Part shown: positions 24,676-37,100 of the stretch, in pieces
Position numbering within the stretch: position 1 is the first letter of the stretch
Layout: each line of letters starts with the position of its first letter
Assembly (NCBI RefSeq): GCF_001949145.1
Contig: NW_019091462.1
Location: 122,001-186,000 of the forward strand
Source of the DNA: Acanthaster planci
Lineage: Eukaryota; Echinodermata; Asteroidea; Valvatida; Acanthasteridae
Reading direction: 5' to 3'
DNA: 64,000 nt
Position numbers and translations under genes: made by a program
The notes under the pieces: model-generated
The model's database searches: none
What the model was told of the DNA's origin: nothing
What the model saw: only the letters and a program-made list of their open reading frames with translations

Positions 24676-27600
24676 ATAAGAAACATCAGAACTTCACGAT
24701 CAAAGGACAATGACCCCAAACTGTAAATATGTTCACATCCTTCCAATGTCCTAGATAATAATGCACTGCATAACCTTAACTGGAGATTCCCACAACTGTT
24801 TTGAATTGGTGGGTCTCTCACACTCAAAACAAATCTTGTCAAAAGTCTATGTACAAAAACCCCACGCAACTTTTTTTTTTAATTTACAAAGAAAAACAAT
24901 TAAATAATTCGAACAAGAAAGCAAGTCCCCAAACTGTTTCATTAAGGTCTAGATTTGACTAACTCCCATGTCACTCTAACACAAGATTGAAGTCAAACTG
25001 TATAAAATGTTACCCTCCAAACATTGCTTTAATATTTTAAACTACATGGACGTAAATTATTGACAGGGTTTCAAGCTTTGTTAGGAGTTGAATGCTTTCA
25101 CCAGTTCCCTTCCCAAACAACTTTGGAAAAAAGTATTTTCACTTCTTTGCTTCAGTAGACACATGCCTTTAAAACCCTTTCACATCAAATTTCTGTGGAA
25201 CAAATTCTTTTCAGCATCTGTTTTTCCCAGTCAAATTCCTGTAATCCTTTTGTTTTCTAGCCAAAAACCCTTCTACGATATTTGACCTCTCACAAACAAC
25301 CATCACAAGAATATAAATCCATTTTATCCCCTTCTTTGAGTAGACAGTCATTGGACATTTAAACACACCTTGACAGGGTATTTCAGAATCCAGAAGCAAG
25401 TAAATGGAGAAAAAACACTCAAGAACATGGCATACTGAACTACCGGAAGGAATATTCACTGAAAAGGACCCATAGTGCTATTCCTGCATGCACGACACTT
25501 GAGGTCACTGACCTCTGCACACAAGCACCCCTCAACATAAAGAGTCACAGGATGGGCAAGTCCGTGAATGCAACTTTGGTCTCCTAGGAAGGTCATCCTG
25601 CATAGAGTCATTAATGTATCACTCTTGGAACATAATCAAGAGCAAAGTACATGTATTCATAGGTAGAAATATGTGCAAACCGTAACAGAGAAGGGATACC
25701 AACTCCATACACTGGCACATAAATATACATGCCATAAATATATATGTACTTGCTCAGACAGACACTGAAAAGTAAAGTACTTCTTAATCACAGTGACAAA
25801 AATTGTTGGTGTATAGCAAATTCCTGATTGAACAATGTCAACTTTTGACACTGGTTTCTGCAGCATTGTTTTTTCTATACAATTCATGTCAAAAGTACAA
25901 AACGGCAGCTAGTTTTCTTTCTCATCTACAGTCAAGACAAATTTAAGTACACTCTGTTACTTACTGGTAAGTTCAAGATACATATCCATTCCAATTCAAA
26001 TGGTACTGCCACTTTTTCCAAAGTAATTTTATTTTAAGTAATTTTAATTTATACCATTGAAATTTGCTTCTATCTGTCAATGGAGGTTGTGTCCCTCCTC
26101 CATGATCTGTCCAAAACGTTTTCAATATCCACAAAGAGGGCGCTCTTCAACATGAACAAGCAAAAGGAGACAGAGGTCTTCATGTTTACATCCCATCAAA
26201 AATATGGATGCATCTGTAAAGATCTTTAAAAAAATCCACATATTTTCTAAATATATAGAGATGTATAATTGGCTACTTGGAAGTTAGTTGCAAGAGGTTT
26301 ACATGAATTTGTATGTAGAGGATTGCATTTAAGAAGAAAAATGTAAAAAATTCAAATACTTTTACTTGAGGCCAGGCCACCTGACCTCATCCTACTTTAA
26401 AATGACAAGTGTACCTATCTGGTAGCAGATTTTCAATGAAATATTCTTCACTTATTACATTTCAGTGAAACATGTTAATGGCTCCCTTTCAGTCCGTGAA
26501 CACGTGCGAAACTATTGGACACATAGATTGTTTTGATTAGCTTCACTGAAAATAGCTTTTACACTTTGTATGGACTCAATAGCCCCATACAAATCTAACA
26601 AAATAATTACACCAAAGCATGGTTCTAGTTGGGACAGACTGGGGTGATTGTAAAGCTTGTAGGAAAATTGCAGTTTCCTATTCTTGTGAAAGAAGAAACC
26701 CATAGCACTGCACCTCTTCATGTGCACGCTGCATTCCTAACATTTACTTCCATGGGATAATTCTTCTGTCTTCAAGGTATCCTGTGCTGCTTCTGTTTGC
26801 GAGGAGGTTCTGCAAAGGAAGATACAAGGGAAAATCTTCAGAACAAGATTTTTTCATGTAGTTTCAAGCAAAAAATGAAAATTAAACAACGGTCAGACAT
26901 GCTGGCTGCACACAACTTAAAACACACTATAGACCAAGTTATTCTGCAATACATGTATAATGCAACTGCAATTGCTATTGTCTTGTTGCTGCTGGGGAAA
27001 AAAATTAAATCTTTCCCTTGAAAAGTATTTGATATTCTCATTTTCCAAACAACATAAGAAGAAAAAACAGCTGCAAGGCAAACATTTACAACCAACAGAC
27101 AAAAATGATTATCAAATAATAGCATTTTCTATTTTTAGAGTTCCATTAATCCAACACAAGTCTATAAATAAAAACCTATTTTAAACATAAAAACCAAATC
27201 TTGAATATATCCTCCTTTGGGGTCACTCCCAAGGGAAGCTAAGTTAAACCTTTGTGACCTCACTGAAGTTCACAGTGCATATGTTCTCATCTTTAATGGC
27301 AGGCATTTTGCTTTTCATGACTACCTACGAGAGATGGAGCAGTGTTGTATTAACAGTGTGGGAGAATTCATGCTTTCAATGAATTCATGCATTTATCATG
27401 ATGCTACAGATAACATTGATTTTGATTACCATTTGCCTTTCACAGAGTGGAAGCAAAACTTGCACACAGTGGAAAAATGGGTAACCAGAGGACAGGGGTC
27501 AAAGTCATGTACAAACGTTTTGGCTTTCGTGGAAAAATAAAGTGCACTCAGTGAGGCATACAGTACAAATCAATATGAATGTTCTGGGATCTATAAGAAA

Positions 27601-28155
27601 TCAAGTACTCACTTCAAATAAAGGTACATGTCGCTGTAATACTAATGGCACTAATTGATGAATTTTTAAAGGACTGCTTCATACTCCGTGACATGCTTTT
27701 GTGAAGTTACCAGCAGTTCATGGGGATTTTGTGACCTCTAAAATACATGCTGGAAGTGTAGTTCAGACCATCACAAGTCCCGTCATAAGCAACAGAAGAT
27801 GAATAAAGCAAATGGACTTGTGGTGGACTCAACCATACCCAATAAATGCTCCTCCAGAGCATGACATCTACATGCAGGTAATGTGAGTGTAGTTAAACTT
27901 TTGTCATTTTTATAACAGGGTGAATTGATAAAGGAAATCTCTGACAGTGACACAGATCCGCCAACAGCAGAGTTTACAATTATAATACATGTACATGTAA
28001 CATGAAGATGAAAATGACACATTTCATGAGTTGTAAGATGTAAGACTTCAGGTCAGCCTTTACTTATATATTTGACTTCTGACAAAGACACAGGAAGTTC
28101 ACACCAAACTGCCAGCACTCAAAGGTAAAGGGCCTGCGTGCAACACCACAAAGCT

Positions 28156-31100
28156 CTACCATGGTACGATATCTTGACAAGCATGCAAGCATGCAATGAA
28201 CCAATGGAGGCTGCGTCCGTCCATTCCATGCAACAAGTTACCTGGGAAAGCCTGGTGGGCATACAGCATTGAATCTAGAGTGATCTGCTGGTGCAGCAAA
28301 CGTTGGGAGTTTGTGGAGGAAGAAGCAGCAGCTGTGGCAATATTGCCTGTAAAAATGTCGACAGTAAGGGGTGGCAATAGGGCAGATATGCAGCAGAAAG
28401 GAAATGGTTAGCTGCACAGAATGCTCACAAGACAGTGGAAAGCATTAAGTAGTTTGTAAAGACGAATCCACTGACGTTTCACTGGACATTCTTGATAACC
28501 CCCTTGAATGTATTGGGTTTCATATGGAGTGACTGTCACGGAACAGTGATTCCATTCAATAGCTGTCACAACGCTTAATGCCATTAAATGGTACCAATGC
28601 AAATAACCATTGATGACATTACCATGGTCACTAGAATTATCTACACATGGGCCTTCTAACTTCCCCGAATGGCCTCTCTTTGTACTGTGTAATACTTCAG
28701 CATTTGAAAGTCAAAGCAGAGCTTTAATGCATTGCACTACAATATCATGGCTTAACGTGACTACAGTATTTGGTCTTTTAAATTGAATCCATTTGAGCCA
28801 TTTCATTGTCAGTCACCTCTGGTGCTTGAAGGTTCATTTAAATATTAATCACTACTCCGAAATCGGAGCTGTATGGTTTATATGCGTGGCTGGGGTCTCC
28901 GAACTTGGACAAAGGAAACAGGGCCCTGGCATGGCTGTCATTTTTTCCATTTTCAAAATCCTTCAAAAATTCATCACTCCATTTAACGGTCGTTTATAGC
29001 CGCACAAAGTAATCTTTAGGCACTACTCTAAGTTGACAGGTGACCTTCATTGACGCCTGAGTATTTCAGCCAGGCCGGCAGCCTTGTAAACAGAGTCCAG
29101 ATTGTGCGGTGTTACACAACTGTCTTTTGTTCACGAACCTGGCTCAGTGCACTGCTGACCTCTTTTCAATAGAGGCCAGATTAGCATGCAGCAGTGCTAT
29201 GTGGCTCATCCTTGCAGTGGTGGAGCGCTTTTGTCCCCAGTGGTAATCCGCTTGCTCTCAATGCCCCAAACCCTGGTATACAGTTTCAAAATAACGCTGG
29301 ATTATCACCACTTCTGAGAGTGAAAAATGCCAGTAATGCTCAGCAGCCTGGTCTTTTGTTCGGAGTACAGTCTCTTGTGACAGGGCCCTGTTTCCTTTGT
29401 CCGAGTTCGGACCATATAAACCATTTGTCTCCGATCCCGGAGTCCCCGGCAGGAAGTGGTTAAGCCTTCCCAGCTGCATTTTTATACAATCAATACAACT
29501 ACAAGAGCTGTGACAATGTTTACCTGCACTTTGAGTGTGGTAAAATGTGCCTGGTGCTGGTCCTGTGATGATGGCATCGCCTGGAGATGTGCTCTGACCG
29601 GGGGACCCTTGACGACCTGGGGACACGTGACCTGACCCCAAGGGAAAAGTTGGTGAGGCAAAGCCTGGAGAGGTTGGCCGTTGCTTCCTTGTGAGGTCAG
29701 CAAGTGTCAGTTGCTGGTACCCAGGTAAGGTCGGTATCCCTGCTGCGTAATTACCAGCACTGTAGGAGGAACTATGACCAGGACTCGTTGACGAAGAGGT
29801 ATGCTGGTATTGAGAGAAGCCTGTCTTCTGTCCCAATGGGGAGGTACGCCGTGGTGAGCTGGAAGCTGGCACCACTTGGCCAGGAGATGTAGAGTAAGGA
29901 GATGTGCGAATGGAGTGGGGTGATGATCCCTTTGGGGGAGAAGGGGAGGTATAAACTGGTGTGGTTGGGGTCATTTTCCCTGCATGTTTGCCTGTCATGG
30001 AACGATCACCTGACTGAGAAATTGACTGGAAATGAGTGTCTTTCCTTGCTTGGTATAAACTGCTGGCACTACTTATGGGCAAGCTGGTTGTTGGTGTCCT
30101 AGCAGGCATGGGTGGTGATGTGGAAGTCACTAATAGTGTGTTCCCATGCTGTGCCACATGATGTGATGTTACCAGGGGTTCCCGCTTTGATGAGTGGGTG
30201 TTTGGAGGTGACACCAACTTACGAGCTTGTCCAACCAAATCAGTGTTTGATTTGAGGCCAGCAGCTGCAGAGAGGTTTGGGTGGCGTGTAAGTTTCACAA
30301 CTGGCTGTGACGCTGGGATTGATGCATCAAAACCAGGTGGTACCTGTCCTGCTAGTCTCAGCTTTTCAAAAGCAGACTTCTGCTGAGCCAATTTGGCGCT
30401 GGCAGAAAGATTGACCTGCTGTGGCACAGAAGTCTTGTACTTGTGGCTGGAAGTGGGTGTTACTTTAATTACCTCAGGTACTGATGTGGGATTGCTCTTT
30501 TCAGTAACAGAGTACATTTTCTCAAATTCCAGTTGGAAGCTTGTTTTTGCTTGCTTACTTGGAGGTTTTGCTTGTGGCATTGGTTCTTGTGTAGTTCTGC
30601 CTGAGTTGTGGCTGCTACCTGCAGCAGTAGTTGCTTGAGTTGATATCTTAACGTCATCCCTGTGCGACAGCTGCTCTTTCCTGGTGGAACTGCCTTCAGC
30701 TCTCCAAGCACCTTGTGACTGGGTCATCATTGCTGCCTGTCGCAGGATTTCAAGTTGGAGTGCCGTGGCTGAAGGTTCCTCCTGTGGCGGGTTTCTCTTA
30801 ATTGGTACAACAGCAACTTCTAGTTTGTCCCGGGGATCTGTGGAGTCTTTCTTAGGAATAACCGCTGAGCTATTTTCTGCCTTATCGTGCATGGCCAGCT
30901 GCTCAGCAATAAGCAAGTCCACAAAATCCCTGGGGTCTCTCACTCGCTGGGGCACAGTCTCAGAGGTGCTAGCAGTTTTGGACCGACCTACAGACTTGAT
31001 CTCGGCCTGGTCCTTTGCTGGCACCTGCTGAGGGTCAGTTCCAGTGATGTCAGAGTCCGGTCTGGAGCTGTCACTCGCAAAGTCCAGTATAGTGCGGACA

Positions 31101-34100
31101 TGGGAGTCCTGGCTGCTTTCTGTGGTGATGCTGGGTATGTCAGGCTTATCTTGTTTCTGGCCTAGGTTTGTCTGATCAGCCTGAGTAGCATTTGAGGCTT
31201 CCTCAGGAGAAGGCTTAGCTGACGAGGGCTTCTTGGCAGCAGGCAGCATTCTTCTCTGCTTGGGTGCCAGTGAGGTAATGGACCCATGGACTGATCGTGA
31301 CTCTTTAAAGAGTGATCTGAAAAATGGAGGAGTTATAAAGATTTTCAAGTACCTTGTTATATGATCACAAATGTTTGTGCAAAAAAAAATCCACAAAGCA
31401 TACAATACACCGTAACGTTTTTTGGCATGCAATCGTAAAAATGTTCAGGTCAATATTGATCATTGCCGTGCACAGCACTTTCATTTCGAAATGTCAGAAA
31501 ATAAAAGGTTATTTTTCGTTGTTGTATGAACACAATTAGTGTGCAAGCTGATGCATCTTCAACTTACATTCACTTCTGCATCTTCTTTACTTAAGGGCAT
31601 AGTTGTACACACTTCCAACAGTAACTGTTATAAACTCACCTTGTCTGCATCCAACCAGATGGCCAGAGCGGTTTGATTTCATCCTCCAGGTAAGCTTTGA
31701 GGTAGTCTTCGGCTGATTGGGTACGAATCTTGGACAGCTTGTATGTCTGAAGTTTGACACTTACAATAGCACAAAGTAGTTCCCTAGGATATCACACACA
31801 AAATTACGACTTGAAAATGTCTATACCAATAAATTAAAGCATTTGTAAGGGGCACAGTATCTGAAAGTAACAGTCATTCAAAGGTGCCAGTAATGGCGCT
31901 GGTCATTCTACAGGTCATTGAAGAATAAGTTTACTGTGTACTACTCTGAGCACAAAAATTAAATACAACAATACCGGTTTGAACCATGACTTTCCGAAAT
32001 GTTATCAATTACTCTTAAACCAGAGTGAGTCAAACTGCAAATTTGAAGTCAGTATCTGGCTCTGAATAGAACTCTTGAGTTGTTCCATCTAAAATAAATC
32101 CAGTTTGAATCACTGTAAATCCATAGCATAACATTCAAAGTCAGGTTGGTGAAGTGGTTCTTTCCTCGCCTTCCACCTCTGCGACCCAGGTTTGAATGCA
32201 AACTACACGTAGGTCAGCATGTGGATTGGGTTTTCACTCCCTTTCTCATTCCGCAGGTTTTCTCTGGAATAGTCATTCTGGGTGTTCCCTACCACCTCTA
32301 AAACTGAACATTTCTTCATTGTCTTCTCTTCACTTCATCCTGTAATTGGCACTAAGGGCACAGTTGGATGAACAGATGTATACATAAAAATAAATAAATG
32401 AGCACTTGACATTACCTCATACCCTCACTCCATTGAAACTTCTTGGATGGAACAAGCCCTCTTGTGCTCTTGGACTTTGCTTCATCCTCCACAGTTTGAC
32501 TTTTGTTCATCATTCTAATGAGACAGAAAACAAATAATTTAACAATTCTTTTATATCAGAATAAAAACCATACATCTCATAAAGCTCCACCTTGTCAAAA
32601 AAATCTTCAGAAACTGAAACCACAGTCTTCAGTGCAAAGAAACAATAGCGTGTTTAAAGGCAAAATTAAAGACACATTCGAATGGATGCCTTACGCATTG
32701 TATTTGTCCTGCGCAGCAGCCTGACATTCTTGCTGGTATCGCTCTAACTGGGCCGGCATTGCCAAGGCAATTGCTAAACATGAAACAAGGATAGAAGCAA
32801 TTAAAAAAAAGAAACTACCATTTGTTGCAAATGCAACTGTAAATGTTCAGGAACTAAGTTTATACTTTTGAATTTAGAAGTGAGGACCTCACTTCTAAAC
32901 AGACTTCTATGCAGAAAAAAGCATGGACCAAATGTATACCTCTCCCAGAACCTGCTGCTGTGCTGAATTTTAAGGGGATGGGCTATATAGGGTTAAATTG
33001 ATGTTATATGATATTTTTCAACTGTCTCATAAACAATGAGTTGGATTAACCCCTCTTTAAGTCATTAAACCAGCAAAACTTGGCGTTTTTCTGTGTGTTG
33101 TTTTCAGTCTTTGCCTAGGCTCTTCGCAAAAATATATTGAAATCGATCAATAAGGGTAGCAGACAAATCTTGGCAAAAATGTGACGTCATATGACGGACT
33201 CAACTTTCCAAACAAGAATGCATAGTTCCGGCAAGAAAGTTGATCGGTCCAAGCAAGTGACTCACAATGCACTTTGAAAAAAATTGTCGGAATGGAACAC
33301 CAACTTTGACAAAGTAGGCTCGCCTATTACATAACCATGGACAAAAACTATCCCCCTAAATCACTGAAACACATAACAAAACAACCAGAGTGGTGAAACA
33401 GACAAATCCCAATCCAACGTCAACCAGTTTCATGTCACCTGGTTTTGCCGGTTGTTGATGATAAGACTTGCATGTTTCACTTTAAAACAGGATTTATCAA
33501 ACAAACCTCAGCGAATACAGCTATTGAATAGCCAATGGAAGGACAATTACGTCTTTTCAGAAAGACAAATTTTATAATGGAGCAGGAAAAAATCATTACC
33601 AATCAGTGTGTTTCCAAGGATGGATTTGTACCGGGGACAATTCTTCCATCCTTGGAAATAGTTGTTCATGGTAGCCGCTGCTACATCTGCCTTGAACCAG
33701 CCAGCTGGCAAGCTCAGTGGTCGAATGGATAAGCCGTCTGCACTAGTAAGCAGGAGGTCATGGTTTCGAGTCCCACCCCAAGTACGCTTGTGGGTTTTCT
33801 CACAAGTGAGTATACATTGTTGTAATACACGTCGGGCAGGGCAAAAATCCAAAATTAGTCAGTGTTTTGTTGTTGATCCTCCGGGTCACTGCCATGCCCA
33901 TGGCCAACAGCCTCGAGTCGCAAAATCTCTTCCTGAGTGCATTCTGGTTCAAACTGATAAGGCAATATTTCTTGTGCCTCATCAGCTCCTTCAATGTCGC
34001 TTTCTTCGTCAAATAAATAAGACAAACATGACAACAGATCGCTGTCAAGATCAGAAAAAGCATCAGCGCTGGAATTATCGTCACTTGAGTCTGACAAGAT

Positions 34101-37100
34101 GGCGCATGCTAACGCTACTGCATTATGTACATGTCGATGTGTCATTGCACAACAGTAAATAGTCGCCGGATAAAGGATTCTGTCCTATGACGTCACGATT
34201 CTTGAGAATTTCTTCAGACAACTTTCGGTACCCGACGGCTGTTGTTTAGCTTTTCCTCAAAGACAGAGTGAAATAGGCTCATGAAAACTTTATTTTTAAC
34301 ATATTTCCATGCATTCTGAAATTATCCACATGTGTTTTCTTGTTATATGTATGTGTGTTGTATGTGTCAATGTTTTACAAGAAATCTTCCCAGCACAGCC
34401 CATCCCCTTTAAAATGGTCAGGCAATTCTACCGAATGGATTGTGCTTCAGATGCAGGTACTAAGTGTATGAAGCAGAAGATTAAAAGTTCAAGTCCCACC
34501 AAAGTGAACTAAGCACACTATACCAACATGATCCCATCAAGTAGGCCAGAGCTTCCTTTTTCCCCTGTCCAGTCTTCTTACCTTCTTTGAGTTTCTGCAG
34601 TGGTTCCTTTAGGTTGCTGTCGTGAGCATTCAGGCGGAGCTTCTTGGCTCTCTTCAAGAGCGTCTCCTTGGTGCATGGCAAATTGGAGGCAAGATGGCTG
34701 TAGAGGAGGGAACGATTTCCACACGACAATTCCCTGGATTGGTGCTCTATTCTGCAACAGGGAAAACATTGAAAAGAAAATTAAGGCTGGCTTGATGTGT
34801 AATCCTTCTTACCAATTCCCGTTTGTGACACTTATGTTCGCATATATGTTAAACACTTGCCTAGTGGTAATATTTTTGAGAATGAATTTCAGAGGAAGAA
34901 AACCTGAATACTGGTAAAAATACGAAGGGTAACACCCAAATTAAAAAACAGGGTAACAGGACAAACAAATTACATAAACACTTACTTCAAAAGTAAATTA
35001 TTTACAGATGCTGTGAAGAACTTGCATTTGCCTTCCACAGATTTCCGAGCAGCCTGGAAAGAAAACAAACTTGTCACACAGGCACGTGGCATGTATTGTG
35101 TCATACAAAACTGCTTAATTATGGTAAATGCTAAATTGGTGACAAGGATTTATTTTAGAATACTCCCTTGTCTCTCCTCTCAGATTTTTAAAATAGAATT
35201 TAGATCTCATGCTGGCTGTCCTAGATCTTGTATAGAGAACATGAATTCAACAAAAGCAAACTTGTATGAGAACTTTCCTAGAACTGCTACAATTGAATGT
35301 ATTATATTTTAGTTGAATGGTTGGTGTCTATGCAGAAGGCTTTTTGTTACCTCTTTAATCTTTTCCACATTGTACACAAGTGTCGCTGGTAATCCACTGG
35401 GCATAGGAACTTCTTCCTCCGTGTCTACTCCGTCATCACCATGAGGTCCTAGCGACACGGTGCCCTTGTTCTCTCCAGTTGGGGCCTGGGGTAGGTCAGT
35501 CCCACCCATGGGTCCCTTCAGTGCCTCCTCCATAGCTGCCGCCATGTCACTGTCCATCTTTAAGTCTGACATGATCAGCCCTAGGTCCAGGGAGGGGTCA
35601 ATGTCTTTGAGGGAGGCATTGAGGTCTGTCACCTCCACGGTGGCCGGTAGGCCATTGGGTTTTGGTGCCGGGGCATTGGGTGCCAGAAGGCGAGGGGTTG
35701 CATTGCTGGTGGCACCCACTGCATTGGGTTTACTGAGGGATGGTCCTGAGATAATTTCTTGCTGTTTGGCCTCCTCCCGTTGTTTCAGCAGCTCCGCAAC
35801 AGTTGGAATGCGGCTGGATAAACCTTTCTTCTTTCTGCCATGTTTCCTGTTTGACAAAAACAAAATATAAAAGTGCAGTGTCCTCTTTTGATTTCTTTCC
35901 TGCGCATTCTTCAGGTACGGTACTCTTTGAAATGCAACAAGCCAAAAAGTTTTCTTTTCAATGGTCTCTTAATATATTTCCTCCAAATTACTCCATTATC
36001 TTTTATCATCTTAAATATTTGCTCTTCAGTCCATAATATGGCACCGTCAGCTATTCCTAGATCTAGGCAACCGGTCAGCAAATATTTTTGAACAACAGTG
36101 AATGTCCATGCACAGCTTTACCCAAATTGTCTTTCCAGCTGTTTCCGCATCTTCTTCGCAGCTTTGTCAGACGAGGAGGATAAATTCCTTTTCCGCTTGC
36201 CTTCCTTTCTTTCTCCATCTGATGTTTTGCGAAGTTTCTTCTGTAAAATTAAATGAAAAGACAAAAAAGCTTGTTCTTTCTGGAATTATTTTGACAAAGA
36301 CATTGAGATGATTCACAACTTAAAATAACTCTCCATGCTTGAGACTGACATTGCTAAGTATAGGGATTTATCATTGTGACTGGCAACATCCTGCTGTGGA
36401 ACCCCCTAATTTTAGTCTTGATAAATTAAGCACCAGTCCATGGAAAAATAAGAACACATTTCAAACTGGACAAGCAGAGTTCGGATGTTATAATAAAAGA
36501 ACCCACAACTGCAGTAATGTATTTCCTGCAGGACATGAATTTTTTTCTTTTGCAAATGAGCACAAATGTCTCTCTACCTTTGGTGTTTTCCTCCTGCGTG
36601 TCATATCTTGGAAGTCATTGCTATTTTCGGAGTCAGATCTCTCTCTGAATTGTAACTGTCCCTGGTTGATGTAGAACCCTCCAAACTGGGTTGTCAAGAC
36701 ATCTGGGACCAGTTCGTCATACTGGAATCATTTGAATACAGAAAAATAAACATTCTGAACTTCACTGATTGGTTATAACAAATAAGTGACTGTCTAAAAG
36801 ATGATCTTTCTGATTGTTTTGGATTTGGAGCTTTCAAGTTTTGGCAATTTCACTCAGATCAGTAAAGGATGTAATACTGAGTACATACACATTCTGAGTT
36901 GTCCACAAATGGGTCAGTCTCGTCATATCCCATACCCACGTCTATCAGGTCATCAATACATGCATTTCTCTTCTTCCTCCCTTTCTTTGGAGCCTGGAAT
37001 TCAAAAGGAAAATTTGTTTTAAGACAAGAAGCATAGAATAAGTTTAATATTTACATGCATTTTTGTAAGTACAAAAAATAAATCATTAACCTGAAGAAGT

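Larger units (their letters stand above)
21175..28155. other. Intergenic region between convergent CARP and ubinuclein genes
   Basis: About 7 kb with no recognisable exon on either strand. Part of it must be the 3' UTRs of the two convergent genes, but no strong minus-strand AATAAA was seen close to the ubinuclein stop. Two inverted-repeat elements (22551-22720 and 24429-24675) lie here. Longer open frames at 21674-22003, 22026-22406 and 22257-22802 look like chance frames. Confidence 0.6.

Noticed and set aside
27217-27540. 107-codon plus-strand frame
   Set aside because: It begins at TTG, not ATG, has no recognisable domain and lies in the non-coding region after ubinuclein.
34444-34505. 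tRNA-like stretch with AGTTCAAGTCCC
   Set aside because: Only a B-box-like motif is present; no A box, anticodon arm or acceptor pairing could be seen.
35460-35870. 136-codon plus-strand frame opposite ubinuclein exon 6
   Set aside because: Antisense shadow of a GC-richer coding exon.
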